DNA from: Strigops habroptila
Taxonomy: Eukaryota; Chordata; Aves; Psittaciformes; Psittacidae
Reading direction: 5' to 3'
Assembly: GCF_004027225.2 (NCBI RefSeq)
Contig: NC_044289.2
Span: 1,054,001-1,118,000 of the forward strand
Length of the DNA: 64,000 nucleotides
Shown here: positions 46,748 through 58,404 of the stretch, piece by piece
Position numbering within the stretch: the stretch's first letter is position 1
Layout of the letters: every line of letters starts with the position of its first letter
The notes under the pieces: model-generated
The model's input: only the letters and a program-made list of their open reading frames with translations
What the model was told of the DNA's origin: nothing
Databases searched by the model: none
Translations under genes and position numbers: made by a program

Positions 46748-49700
46748 TGAAACACCCACCATTTGTTTTGAAGTGGTGATTTTTTTAAACATTTGACATT
46801 TCTGAGCATTGAAATACCACCTAAGAAAATAATTCCCACTAAACCCAGATGCTTTCTTAGAAATATTAATTTTATTTCACCAAACCTCCATATTGCCAGT
46901 TTTGTCTTGTATAATCAGGCTTTTTATGCTTCATTTGATTCTGTTTTCTGTTTCTTTGTAACCTCCAAAATATGTCCTCTGACATTCTGCCTGACGTATG
47001 TTTGTAAGTTTGCATGCCTGAAGATTTGCCACCTACATTATTCCTGCAGGACACACACAGAAGATTAAGACCTAGAATCATGCCTATGGTGGGAAAAGCT
47101 GCAGCAGTGGCTGACTGGAAGGGCTGATCCATCACACACCAAATACCACTTTCTTCCAACCAGGTATGTACCACTTCACAATGTCTTTCATGAGAACCTT
47201 CTGCCAGCTCCCCATGAGGGAGCAAGTTTCTGGTTACCAGGAACTCCTTAAAATTAAGGTTATGAGGGTACCTCTGTAATGAGATTAATATCTAGAATCT
47301 ATTCTTAGATAGACATGGGCCTCAGAGTACAAGTCTAAACATGGAGAAAGTACATTTGCTGCAATTATTCTTTTAACAATCCCAATTCTATAAACAAAGC
47401 TATATGCTAATTAATGAAAACAAGATTAGAAATACAATTATATACATAAAAATCTGCACTGAAAAAAACCACCTATTTGCACTGAACTTACTGGCAATGA
47501 AAATATTTGTAATAGAAACTGTGCCTGTAAGGTTTGAATAGCCACCAGTGTATTGTTTGTGGGAAGCACTCAGTGACCTGTGTTCTGATCAGAGAACTAA
47601 GATTTGTGTTTGAGAATCACTGTGTATCTTTTTCATCTAGTTTCTTTGAAAATGTGCTGGTTTAGAACTGCTTTTCATATGGCGTTAGACACTCCTCCAT
47701 GAATTTTGCAGCAGATAGAATGTGATGTCTTTCAGGCTGCTACCTACTGATAACCATGATAACTCCCTAATGCTTGATTCAAAACTCAAGGTCTCAATTC
47801 AGAATTCAAGATCTCAGGCTCCAACCTGGCAGCAGCTGTGAGGCTCATTCATGCTGCGCAGACCATGTAGAGGAGAGAAAAGAGCAAGCTCAGTTTAAGG
47901 AGCTCAAAGCTTCAGATTTAAGCACAGGGTCCACCTAGATCACTGGAGAGATGTTTCCCTAAAGGGAGCATGAGATGCTTGTATTTTAGTATAGAGGATG
48001 AGGTGAGAAGGGTCAGCACTGGTCCACAGAGTGGCTGGAGACTCCACAGGGTGGCATTGGGCTGATCTTTCTTTCTGCTTGACGCATAAGATGGGGACCT
48101 TCAGCAGAGCTGAGTGTCCCACAAAAGCTCTGATCTGAGCTCTGGAGGTGCCTATATCTTCCTCCTTTGTAGGAAAACCTGAAACAGCAACATTTTGACT
48201 ATCACTGTAGCGGCTAAATGTGAGTCAGGTGACTCCAGGTCATGATTCCTCTTGGAGACCAACATTCCTATTAGTTCTGGTGGAAGTTGAGGCTCCTGAA
48301 CTTTCCATTTGGTGCAAGGCACCTAAATGCTTTTGTCATCCTGACCTTTACTCTCTGTTGTCATTTCACATCTGACTTCTTAACTAAGACCTCTAGCAAG
48401 GGAGAGCAATTAGTGCCCGTCACAAGGAAAGCTTTTGCAACATGGGTGACTGCCCACAAGAAACACAGTTGAGACCACCAACTGTTTTATTTGTTTTTGT
48501 TCTAATTTCTGCTGATTGAGGAGCTCATGAGATACATCTCATTTCCCTGGAGGTCTCCAGGGAAGCAGCGGTCAGACAATCCTTTTCTAGCCTGCTTTGG
48601 GCAATGCTGGTGGTATAACACTGCTAGCACTGCACTTAGATCACTGTGCTGGTAGGTCCCTTAGCACCAACAGCTACACAGGTCATTAAAGCCTGCCTAA
48701 ATGAGGTCTGATTCACTGCAACAGGCAGCTTATTTCAGCCACTGAACTCAGGTTGTTAGTAAATACTAATTTGCTGTTACTCAAGCCAGGTTTGAACAAG
48801 GTACTTAGAGAAAAATGGCTTCATGTCAGGTTGTGCAGAATTAAACAAAACTCTCTCGTCATGGGGATTGGTGCTAGAGAGGTTCTTCTATAGGTATAAG
48901 CCACTGTTCTGGCTGTTTTAAAAATAGCACAGCCCCCCCGTAGTTCCAGATGGAGGCTTTCAGATCTATATCTGTCTGCAGACCTAAGTTTTAAAATTCC
49001 AGCTGTCTTTACATTTCTCTGCACGAGGTTATGCCCACAGGTATCACCCAGTGCAGTGGTAGCATCTAAACTACATCATCCTTTGGCTAATGTGAGCAAG
49101 AGTTTCAGTATTCCTCGGAATCGCGCTCCTCCCTGCTTCTTCCAGTTTGAGGGAGGCTGGTAATTTGCTGGTGGCTGTTTAACCTCAGGAGGCCTTTTCG
49201 CCTTCCCGTCTCCTACCCCACACAGCCTAAGATGCTTTTGCCAGCAAGCTGAGCTGAGGCTCGCCTCATTTCCTCCCCTCTAATTTCACTCTTTGCTTGG
49301 AAGAGAAAGGGGGTGCATAGATCAAACTTACGTCTTCCTCTGTGGCCAAGTCTACCAGTCCTTCCTGTGTATGGGAACACAGACTAAGTCACACTGAGTT
49401 CTAGTAGTAATTCAGATAGAGACAGAGCCTTCACTTTAACTGGACCTTGCATATGAATATCTCAAAGAATTCAAAAATTACAGTTCTGCCATGTAAATTA
49501 AAAGATGCCAGCACATCCGTCTAACAAACCGTCCCTGCTATACTTAGGACTTGCCTCTACTGATGTTATTTGGAGTATTTCAACCAAGTTTAGTTTGAGC
49601 TGGATAATCTTCTTAGAAATCATTTTTTGACAGTGTTCCATTTATGGTTCTTTGTCGATTTCTATAATTCAACCTATTTCCATATAAGAAAGATCTTTGC

Positions 49701-52700
49701 TTCCTAATGCGGTAGGTACAGCACAGACCTGATCTCTGTAGCCTCACAAGCCAGGAACAGTTACAACATCATGTCTACAACAAGTAGTAAAGTCCTGTGG
49801 TATAAAAATGTCTGATCTATCCAGAAAATGTGTTTTTCTAATGTGCTAAGGCACAGCATGTATGCACAGTTCATTTAAAACATACACTTAAATATTTGTG
49901 AGTGTGTAGATTATAAAACTGTTTGGGAAAACCAGCTAGAAGATAACTATCCAGCGAGTTATTTGTATGTTAAGATAACCTATGTTTATTCTAATCCCAG
50001 AGATCATGTGACTGATCAAGCCAAATTTATAACAAAATATTCAAAATACAGATTATTTTTGGACCAAAAGAATAAAGTTTTCCTCTGCCACGATGCTACA
50101 AAAGGGGCTGGCAATGCCAGGGAACATGATGTGCTGAGACTATTGCTTATCATAGTTGTCACACAGATCTCTTATTTCTTGTTTGTTTGTCTCCATCTCT
50201 CTCTTGTCATGCATTTAGACATTTGACTCCTTGGGCAGAGTGTGATTTGGCATTCATTGTTACAATAGTCATTACCCCAAAGGAGCTCATGATTTGGTAC
50301 TGAGTGATGATAATGGATATTGAATAGAAGTCACAAAAGAAAGCTCCACAGCTGAGTTTGAATTTACAAATGTAACATTATAAAAGGTTTTTGAGAAAGC
50401 ACAAATTTTGCAGACTTGTGTTGAGTTCATCTTTCAGTCCCTGATGTATTCCAGGGAAGAGGTGACTCCACACATCTAGCAGTGTTTCCTCCTGGTGATA
50501 GCTCTGTGAGTGCTCAGCCATTCCCGGACATGGCAGAGATCGCTGGGTCACATGTGAATTTCCTACGAATCACATCTCCTTTTGTCACCAGAGCATCCCA
50601 TCTCATCACTCCCTTTCTGAGAATTCAGTTGACTCATCACTCCTGGTTTCTTTTTCCTTGGTGCTTCTCTTGCCTTTCACCTGATGCCAAGCCTGCCTTA
50701 TTCCTTGGCACCATTGTGACACATATATGCATTTCAATGCCATTTGCAGGACCTGAGTGTGCTGTTTGACCACAATCCTAGGCAAAGGGGAGAATGAGGC
50801 AGGTTAGAGTGGCACCATTCCTGGAAGACCAGCAGGAGATGGAAAATGTCCATGAATTCAAGGCTGTTTTCAGGCAGCCTAAATTCTACCTATGTTCTTG
50901 TGCCTAATGTTATCCATGAGACATTTGGAACCTTCAGGGTTGCCAAGCCAATAGGAATTCAAAGCTGAACTAGGAGAATTAGATGGAATACAGCTGTTGG
51001 AGGCCACATGAGTCTGTGTCCTTAGCAGTCATGGAGCTTTCTGGCAAAGCTATGTGAATAATGGACTATTTTTGTTTTCTGACAATTCTGGAAACATGAA
51101 GCAAAAATATTTGTAAAGAGCTTTTGAGTGTGTTCAAAACAATCTGTCTCTGAAAAGTGTGTGAACTGAGAAGCTGTCAGGCTGCTTCTTGGGTTCAAGT
51201 TTCATTTCATTTCGTTTTTGTTCATTTAATTGTTGAGGGTTTTTTTTTTTTAATTTAATTTTCTTTAAGCTCTAAATAAAACCCCACAAAAGTTGAAATA
51301 AGTTTAAAATTATTGACAAAAAATGCAGATATTTCCTTTGGAAAATTTGAAAATAACCATTTAAATGTGTTTGAACAGTTTTTATTGTTTGAGATGGGCA
51401 TTTTAAACCACTGGATTTTGCAGAAACTAGCACAGAGTTGGGCAATAGTTTGGTTGATCAGAAATGAGATTTTGGTGAAATATTTGCTATAACACTTTGT
51501 CCAGCTGTAGGCATCAATCTTGCCTTTTTTCCTTCCCTGTATAGACTCTTTAAGACACTACCAAAGACAGTGTGTGGCTTCACTCAGGGCTGTGATATTG
51601 TTTGGTCCTAACATGACTCGTACAAGTAGAAAAAAGGTATAATCATCCAGTTGCTTGGACTTTTTGCCCTTCAAAGGGTTTATAATGTGAAACCCTATGT
51701 AAAATTCTATTACCAGAAAAGCAGAAAGTCTGAGGAAAATACAGACGAAATTGAAATAACATAGGACAGTATGTTTTGTACTTCTCCATGGGTTGGTTTT
51801 GTCTCAGGCAGCGTTGGCCAAATTGCTGAGCTGTGGGTTTATACTGTCATAGGTGCTCTCTGCAATAAGGTGCACGTTTTCTTCCAATGGAAAAAGGTGT
51901 CTGCCCATCCATTCCCAAAGAAAGAAAGAAAAGTCCCTGCCGCTTGCAGAACGTATATTCATCTGTTGCTCCTCCTCACAAATGGGGAAAGGCAGTTAAA
52001 GTGGTGGAAGCAAGGTTAATGCTTGGACCTTTCCTGGAAATAAGCCAGCAAAAAAGAAATAAAGGACCACAGAGAGCGGAAGATGAGCAATTAAAGTTTC
52101 TGTAGAACAAGGAGGCTGCTGGTACCTCTCCAGGAACTCAGAGTCAAGTCCAGTTTTCACGCTCACTGTCAGGTTGTACTTCACTGTGTAAGTCACAGAC
52201 TCATCTGGAGAAGTGATTCAGTGAAATAACTGGTCATTTGCCTGGGATCACCCCCAGATGTCCCAGGACATCCAAGAATGCTAAGTTATTTCTTTAATAA
52301 GAGGGCACTGGCACTGAATCAGCAGCAAGACATGTTTGGTTAATGTAATTCTCATGTGCAATTTCCTTGCTACCTGTTGAAACTATGAAATATGGTAAAA
52401 ATGGACCCATGTGTGTGGGAAGCAGAGTCGGTATCTGACAGATCTCAGTTGTGACTCTCACATCAGAACTTCAGTAGTTGTGGTGCATCTGAGGTGTATC
52501 TCAGCGCCCAGTGCACTACTTGGGGTTTTTTTTGCCACTTCACACAGAATTGTAGGGTTATTTCCCTTTTCCAGACAAGAAAACTTCTCTTGGACTACAT
52601 AGTTCCAAGTAGTTGAAGGAAAGAGCTTCTTTAACACTTTTCCTACCGCTTTTGCTTGCTTAACATGTTTTGTCTCACCTTGGGATCCTAAAGATCCTGT

Positions 52701-53399
52701 GGCTATGATCCTTTTACTCATACTCACCATAGGATGTAAACTCTCCTCTTATATATGTGATAGTGATAGTATTTGTGTGTGACAGTATTTGGCAAATGGT
52801 GACTGTTAAGGATGCAGTTTTGAGTACATAAAAAACATTCTGGGCCAGATTGAGCCTTTAGGAGAGCAGGGCTGTCTCTCTGCAGTGGTTATAGTGACAA
52901 ATGTAAAACATTTGTACAAAGGGAATATATTAGTCACCAGCTGTTATTATAAGCCTTTCACATTATTTAATGACCAGAGTAGGCTTTAGGCAGCCAAGCA
53001 GGAGACTGTATGGCCCCTAAGTGCCTCTTACAGCCTTGTAAAAGCAGGGCATGATCTTACCCTCTCTTATCTCTAATGCTACTTGTGAAACAAGACATAC
53101 TGGTATTTGGCTTGCTAACCGTCGATGCAAACCACTGCAGGGCTTAAGGGTGTTTCATTAGAACTCTATTAAAAATGAACAATCAAGGTTTTAAAAAAAT
53201 AATCAGAATCCACAGAGCAAAGCCTCACAATATAAAACCTACCCAGTCTCCTTTGCCTTTCCTGTGAATATAAGCATGTGTTGCTTTTAATTTGTGATTC
53301 TTGCAACTATTAGGAGTGGCAGAATGCTTTTATTTAGTTATCTATTTATTTAAACAGAGTTTTAAAACCCTGCACAAATCTGGGCACAGGCTTGTGAAA

Positions 53400-53730
53400 G
53401 AGAACTAGCAAAGGCTCAGTGTGGTGGTGTTTTGTTCTGCTTTTAGATGCAATTTTATCCATTGCTGCAGCTGGCTGTTCCTCTTTTAACAGCCAGGCTC
53501 TTCAGACCATGTGCTTAGTTAGGATAGCTTATAAATTGCCAGGCTATATACAGATGATTGTGTCTGGCAGAATGTCTTTATGGTGTTGGTGGTAAAGGAA
53601 AAGCATATGTAAGGCTATTGAATGCTGCTGGAAATATGATACCTGGCTGGTGCCTTGTGCCATCTATGATCCAAGCGATGGTGGTTCTGCAGTGACAGTC
53701 TGCGTGATACTGGTTTTAAACTATTTTCCC
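53400..53730. promoter_or_regulatory. Candidate distal regulatory block
   Basis: Complex sequence with CAGCTGGCTGTTCC, TTTTAACAGCCAGGC, AGCTTATAAATTGCCAGGC and CAGATGATTGTGTCTGG, and no transposon or coding signature. AGCTGGCTGTTCC and AACAGCCAGGCT form an imperfect inverted repeat around 53470-53502. The texture suggests conserved non-coding DNA but this is not shown. Confidence 0.3.
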
Positions 53731-54491
53731 TTAGAAGTGGCAAGCCTGATGGATATCTGAAACAAACCTTAAGAGAATTTAAGACAGATGAACTCTGGAG
53801 GGTTTTTTTGACTTGAGATTATTAGGGCGCAGAGAGATTAAATCTGAAAGCACCTCTGATCTGTGCTAGCACACAAAATAGACAGTAACCTAGATATATT
53901 GGAAGATGAACACAGTTTTGAGGGTCTACTCTCATCAGGAAGAAGATAAAATGCAAGTGAGATACTCTGCGTAGTGTTACCCAGAGATCTCAGTGAAGCA
54001 AGTGGCAGTAAAGTGAAGTCATCAGGGGACCAAGCTCAAAGCAGTGATTTGATACAGCATCCATGTTCAGCATGGACAACCTCAGCCTTGTTCCTTCGAC
54101 ATTCTTGATTCAGTAACCACCTCTTTCACTTGCCCCTGTCTCAGCCCCATGGCAAATCATAGGCAGACAGAAAGGGCAATATTCTGAAAATATTTACCAT
54201 TAACTTTGCTCACCTAAGCTGTCTTTGGAAAACAGGTAGATAAGAAAGTTCATAAACATTTGCACTGTTAGGAACTTAGCATGGAGTGTCTGAAACCATT
54301 TTCTTTTTAGCCATCTTTCTTTGACCAAGACAACTTAAGAGTTCAGGATCTCAGACTACTTGTCAAACAGACAACTTCAGCATCATTTGGCATACTCTAA
54401 CTTAATCACATTGAAAAACTTTGTTTGATCTTTAGTCTCTGTTACTTATTTATGTATAAACAAATTCACATTTTGAAATGAAAAGTTTCAA

Positions 54492-54773
54492 GCTTTTACA
54501 AGGGCCTGTAGTGATAGGACAAGGGGGATTGGTTTTAAATTCAAAGAGGGTAGATTTAGATTAGACATTAGGCAGAAGCTCTTCCCTGTGAGGGTGCTGA
54601 GGCGCTGGCACAGGGTGCCCAGAGAAGCTGTGGTGCCCCATCCCTGGCAGTGTTCAAGCCCAGGTTGGACACCAGGGCTTGGAGCAACCTGCTCTAGTGG
54701 AAGGTGTCCCTGCCCGTGGCAGGGGGTTGGAACTGGATGAGCTTTAAGGTCCTTTCCAACACAATTCTGTAAA
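54492..54773 (+). mobile_element. CR1 LINE 3' copy with mixed subfamily features
   Basis: It begins in the CR1 region GCCTGTAGTGATAGGACAAG and AGGGTAGATTTAGATTAGAC, continues with GGCAGAAGCTCTTCCCTGTG and GTGCTGAGGCGCTGGCACAG, and ends with GGTTGGAACTGGATGAGCTT, TCCTTTCCAACAC and a short ATTCTGTAAAG tail. The first 80 bp differ clearly from the copies at 31.2 and 57.2 kb, while the rest is almost the same as they are. It is 5'-truncated and non-coding. Confidence 0.95.
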
Positions 54774-56006
54774 GTTGTTTGTGCTAGGAAAAAACTTAGG
54801 GAAGACAGTGCCTAACTCTGTTAGTGCTCTGTGTGTCTCCACTTGGCCTTTTTAATTACTGCTTCCCTCAGTTAGGAAGCCTGTTGCTGGGGGAAGGTGC
54901 GGAATGTGCTGTGCCCTCTCCTCCAGCAGTGGGACAGGGGCTCACGCTGGTTTTGTAGGGCATTGCTGATGAAGTGAAGGGATCGTGCGCTCCTGGCTCT
55001 GAAGTGAAAACAATCACTCTGAAATCTCAGAGCTTCCTTAGAAATGTAAAAAAATGGGGTGGGAGCATAAGTTAATTGTGCTTTTACACACTGTTATACT
55101 TGTCACCGTGCCAGGCTCTACATTTCTTCCAAGGGTGAAATGAAAACTCCAAATTCATGTGGTTATGAAACAATTTCAGTATGAGCACTCAGCAAAGAAT
55201 TATAAAGTGGGAAAGACACAGTCCTGTGTCACAGCTGGTTGAAAAGGGTCTGAATTGATCAAGGCTTCTTCCAGCTTGGAGGAGCCTTTTGGAGTGTATT
55301 GAAACCATTCTGCATCTGTATGTTGAATGTATATAAGGTACTACAGAAAAGCTGATTTGTTATGACATTTCTTTGATTAGGAGATGGGGCAGCTGGCAGA
55401 AGGCATCACCATCATTCCAAGAAATCTCATTTCTCTGCAACTGGAGATTTAGGAAATTAACCTAGTTTGCCCTGATTTACACCAGAATAAATTCATACAT
55501 TGGAAACTGAGCATGGCAAGAAATCACTGGCACTGGAGAGGACTGTGAGAGAAATAATGATCACAGTGGGAGACCTTGATGAACAAGGACCAAGCACCAT
55601 TCTCTCTCCTACAGTAATGGAGCTGAGGAGCTGAGGTACCTGAAGGCCTTCGTAAACAGAGCTGGGCTCAGCTCGTTTCTTTAGTCCTGAGGCTGAGGGG
55701 GTGCAGCTCCATGCAAAAGTCACGTTATGAACCCTTGTGATTTCATCTTGGACCATGTGTGCTTCATAGAGACTATAATTGCAAGGTCAGTCCTGATTTG
55801 CATCACCACAAAAGGACAACTGTCTCAAATAAGTATCTCATTGGACAAATGGCTTATTTTTGTTATTAGAGATGAGTCAAGGGGAAAAAAAAATGAAGAA
55901 GGAGGGGGTGAAAATACCTTGAGGCTAAATCTAAACTGGAGCAAATCTAGTCTTTTAGATACATAAACGCAAACCCTTACATATGTGTCATAGCCAAACT
56001 CTCGCT
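54774..56006. other. Unique non-coding sequence, no gene seen
   Basis: No coding or RNA evidence. An A-rich purine run lies at about 55873-55910. Confidence 0.6.
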
Positions 56007-56056
56007 TGGGTGCTTAACTCCCATTGATAACACCATGTGCTAACTCAGGCACCCAG
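56007..56056. mobile_element. Possible ancient palindromic amniote repeat fragment
   Basis: GGGTGCTTAACTCCCATTGA followed by GTGCTAACTCAGGCACCCAG resembles an old amniote repeat with a palindromic core ('ggtgcctaactcccattga...agttaggcacc'). The match is short and uncertain. Confidence 0.35.
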
Positions 56057-56949
56057 GTTTCCCTGTAATGTTCTTACTATGAAGAACAGTTGGTCTTGGG
56101 GGAAAACATTTACATAGATGACAGCTATTTTCAGGAAAATGAAAAGTACTGGGTGAAAAAGGAGGTTTTGACATTGTGTGAAATATGGGGTTTACACACA
56201 GTAGTTTTCGCTGTGTGTATACAAATGGGTGATTTACCATATATTGATTCACACACCATTTGTAAGCGTCTAATTTATTTATTTATAGAGATGTGTGGAA
56301 GCCATGGTTTGAAAAGCAGTTTGCAGAACATCTGGTATGTCAACAAGGTAACCTTTCAATTTGCTTGTTGGTAAAAATGTCAATATAATGAACCTGAGCT
56401 CCGCATTAGTTTACACAGATTTCCTGGCAGACAAAGCAGTAATGATTTGCATGTCACTGTAAGTGACATGTGCCCTCCAGTTTTGAGTAGTTCACACAGC
56501 TAAGAGGAATAGAGTTGAGCATGTGGCTGGTTCCTTACGTACTCATGCCGGCAGTTCAAACTGTGTGGTGTGAAACACCTCATCTTGCTTTGACTTCCAA
56601 TTTTTCAAAAGTGGGCTTTGATTTTTCACTGAAACTGAGGGGTTTTTTGTTATTTTTTATTTTTTGTTACACGTGAAACAGGTAAGAGAAGAGGTGTAGA
56701 CCTGAAGGCGACTTTAGATCCTGGTAGCATGTAATCAGTGAGCCTTCCCTGTTTTCTACAGGTAAAGATATTGTACAGGGGCGTAACAGAAGAATCTGAG
56801 GATTCTTGATTGCTCTTAATAATACACGAATGGGAATGACAACAATAATACGTTATTTACACCTTTTATATTACTGCCTGTACAAGATGGGTCACATAAA
56901 TCACATAACATTCACTCTGTGACTTGTTGCCTGACACTTTTTGAGTAGG
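56057..56949. other. Unique non-coding sequence with a small hairpin
   Basis: CATGTCACT at 56450-56458 and AGTGACATG at 56462-56470 form a 9-bp perfect stem with a 3-base loop. The AT-rich part at about 56230-56470 has non-repetitive, possibly regulatory texture. No gene is seen. Confidence 0.55.
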
Positions 56950-57170
56950 AAAGTCATTTTGTACAAAGAAGGTGGTAAAACACTGGCACAGGTTGCCCAG
57001 AGGGGTGGTGGATGCTCCATCCCTGGAGACATTCAAGGCCAGGCTGAATGTGGTTCTGAGCAACCTGATCTAGTTGAAGATGTCTCTGCTCGTTGCAGGG
57101 GGGTTTAATTAGGTGAGCTTTGTAGGTCCCTTCCAACCCAACTATTCTATGATTCTATGATTCTATTCTA
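56950..57170 (+). mobile_element. CR1 LINE 3' tail, older subfamily, with intact octamer repeats
   Basis: From a weak start near 56950, clear CR1 identity begins at CACTGGCACAGGTTGCCCAG, continues through CCATCCCTGGAGACATTCAA and GAGCAACCTGATCTAGTTGA, and ends in CCCTTCCAACCCAACTATTC followed by ATTCTATG octamers to 57170. The GGGGGGTTTAATTAGGTGAG segment is diverged from GGGGGTTGGAACTGGATGAG. Its 3' end faces the 3' end of the next element across about 35 bp. Confidence 0.93.
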
Positions 57171-57205
57171 ATAAATGTTGATACTGAGTAGCAAAAAACC
57201 TCACT

Positions 57206-57585
57206 TCATCATAGAATCAGTTAAAGCTCGTCCAGTTCCAACCCCCTGCCACGGGCAGGGACACCTTCCACTAGAGCAGGTTGCTCCAAGCCCCTGTGTC
57301 CAACCTGGCCTTGAACACTGCCAGGGATGGGGCAGCCACAGCTTCTCTGGGAAAAGTCTGTGCCAGCGCCTCAGCACCCTCATAGGGAAGAGCTTCTGCC
57401 TCAGAGCTCATCTCAGTCTCCCCTCTGGCAGGTTAAAGCCATTCCCCTTGGCCTGTCCCCACAGGCCCTTGTCCAAAGCCCCTCTCCAGGTTTCCTGGAG
57501 CCCCTTTAGGCACTGGAGCTGCTCTAAGGCCTCCCCTTCAGGAGCCTTCTCTTCTCCAGGCGAAACCAGCCCAGCTCTGTTAGCC
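57206..57585 (-). mobile_element. CR1 LINE, young-looking 3' copy (~380 bp)
   Basis: On the minus strand this copy covers the end of the CR1 ORF2 region (GCCTGGAGAAGAGAAGGCTC) through GGGACAGGCCAAGGGGAATG and the 3' UTR to GAGCTTTAAC, then TGATTCTATGATG. As in the 31.2-kb copy, the CCCTTCCAACCCAAACC block is missing, but one tail octamer is kept. By eye it differs from the 31.2-kb copy at about a dozen positions over roughly 370 bp, including CAGACTTTTCCCAG in place of CAGGGTGCCCAG. It lies tail-to-tail with the preceding element. Confidence 0.95.
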
Positions 57586-57944
57586 TTTAATATTTCCTTT
57601 ATGCAGTTAAAAGAACAGTTGTAAGGTGATTATTTTCTTATTAATCCAGTTGGCCAAACTCCATTAGGTGAGGTGCCTGCTCCAGCCCCCAGCAGTTCCT
57701 GGGGGATGCTGCTGGGCAGAGCTCTCCCACAGCTCCCTCAAACCCAGTTTCCACTTCAGGGAAATACGGGATAGCAAGGATCTGCAGTGGCACCCAACAG
57801 GCACCCTGGCTGGGCTGCCCAGCATGCAGGACGTGCTGTGGAGCTCCTTTTCTCTGCAGTCTCAGCAGATCCTGAGAGACTTTCATAATTCCCAGAATTT
57901 GATGATGTGATGTTTTTTTAATGTCTTCAAAAATCACATTAACT

Positions 57945-57974
57945 GTTAATTAATTAATTTATTTATTTATTTAT
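57945..57974. repeat. (TTAA)/(ATTT) microsatellite
   Basis: TTAATTAATTAATTT changes into ATTTATTTATTTAT. Confidence 0.85.
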
Positions 57975-58043
57975 GCAACACTTCTGATTCTGACCCTATT
58001 CAAGCAAACTTTTTTATTAATACATTTCATGCTTTAAGTCTCT

Positions 58044-58082
58044 CATTTCATTTTTACATTTCATTTTTACATTTCATTTTTT
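58044..58082. repeat. 13-bp tandem repeat, three copies
   Basis: The unit CATTTCATTTTTA occurs at 58044, 58057 and 58070, the last with one changed base. It is a small slippage-type array. Confidence 0.88.
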
Positions 58083-58388
58083 AGCCTGGGCCTTTTTAGC
58101 AAAATAACGAACTTCAGTGTCCTATCTGGCAGATAAGATGCACATGAAACCAGATCTAAGGGAACTTCTATAAAGGTTATGGGGGAAAGAAGGAAGTTCT
58201 GGAGGATATTGGGCAATACGAAGGATAAGACTGATGAGAAATTAACATATTTGTGAAAAAGTAATACAGAAAAGTCACTAGTTTCACAAAGGAAATACAG
58301 CTGGGGGCCTTACTGGCTGATATTGGGGGTTTTTAATGTACCTAAGCAAGAATAACAAAACCCCTATAAATATCTGCATGGACTGAAG

Positions 58389-58404
58389 TTTATTTATTTA
58401 TTTA
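58389..58404. repeat. (TTTA)n short microsatellite
   Basis: Four TTTA units. Confidence 0.75.

Larger units (their letters stand above)
45136..54491. other. Long repeat-poor non-coding stretch, no gene seen
   Basis: No recent transposon and no supported gene. The 155-codon frame at 45890-46357 is the longest in the window; its translation is Phe/Leu/Ser-rich, matches no family I recognise, and an antisense frame overlaps it, so I do not call it. An imperfect 20-bp duplication (TTCAAAACTCAAGGTCTCA, then TTCAGAATTCAAGATCTCA) lies at 47778-47816, an (AAAG)n run at about 51917-51935, and a T-run at about 51240-51252. Confidence 0.55.

Noticed and set aside
52505..52530. CAGTGCACTAC similar to the start of the miR-148/152 family
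   Set aside because: The match stops after about 11 bases and no precursor hairpin is visible.
57175..57624. 149-codon plus-strand frame and its antisense partners
   Set aside because: They are frames through the minus-strand CR1 at 57206-57585, so not a gene.
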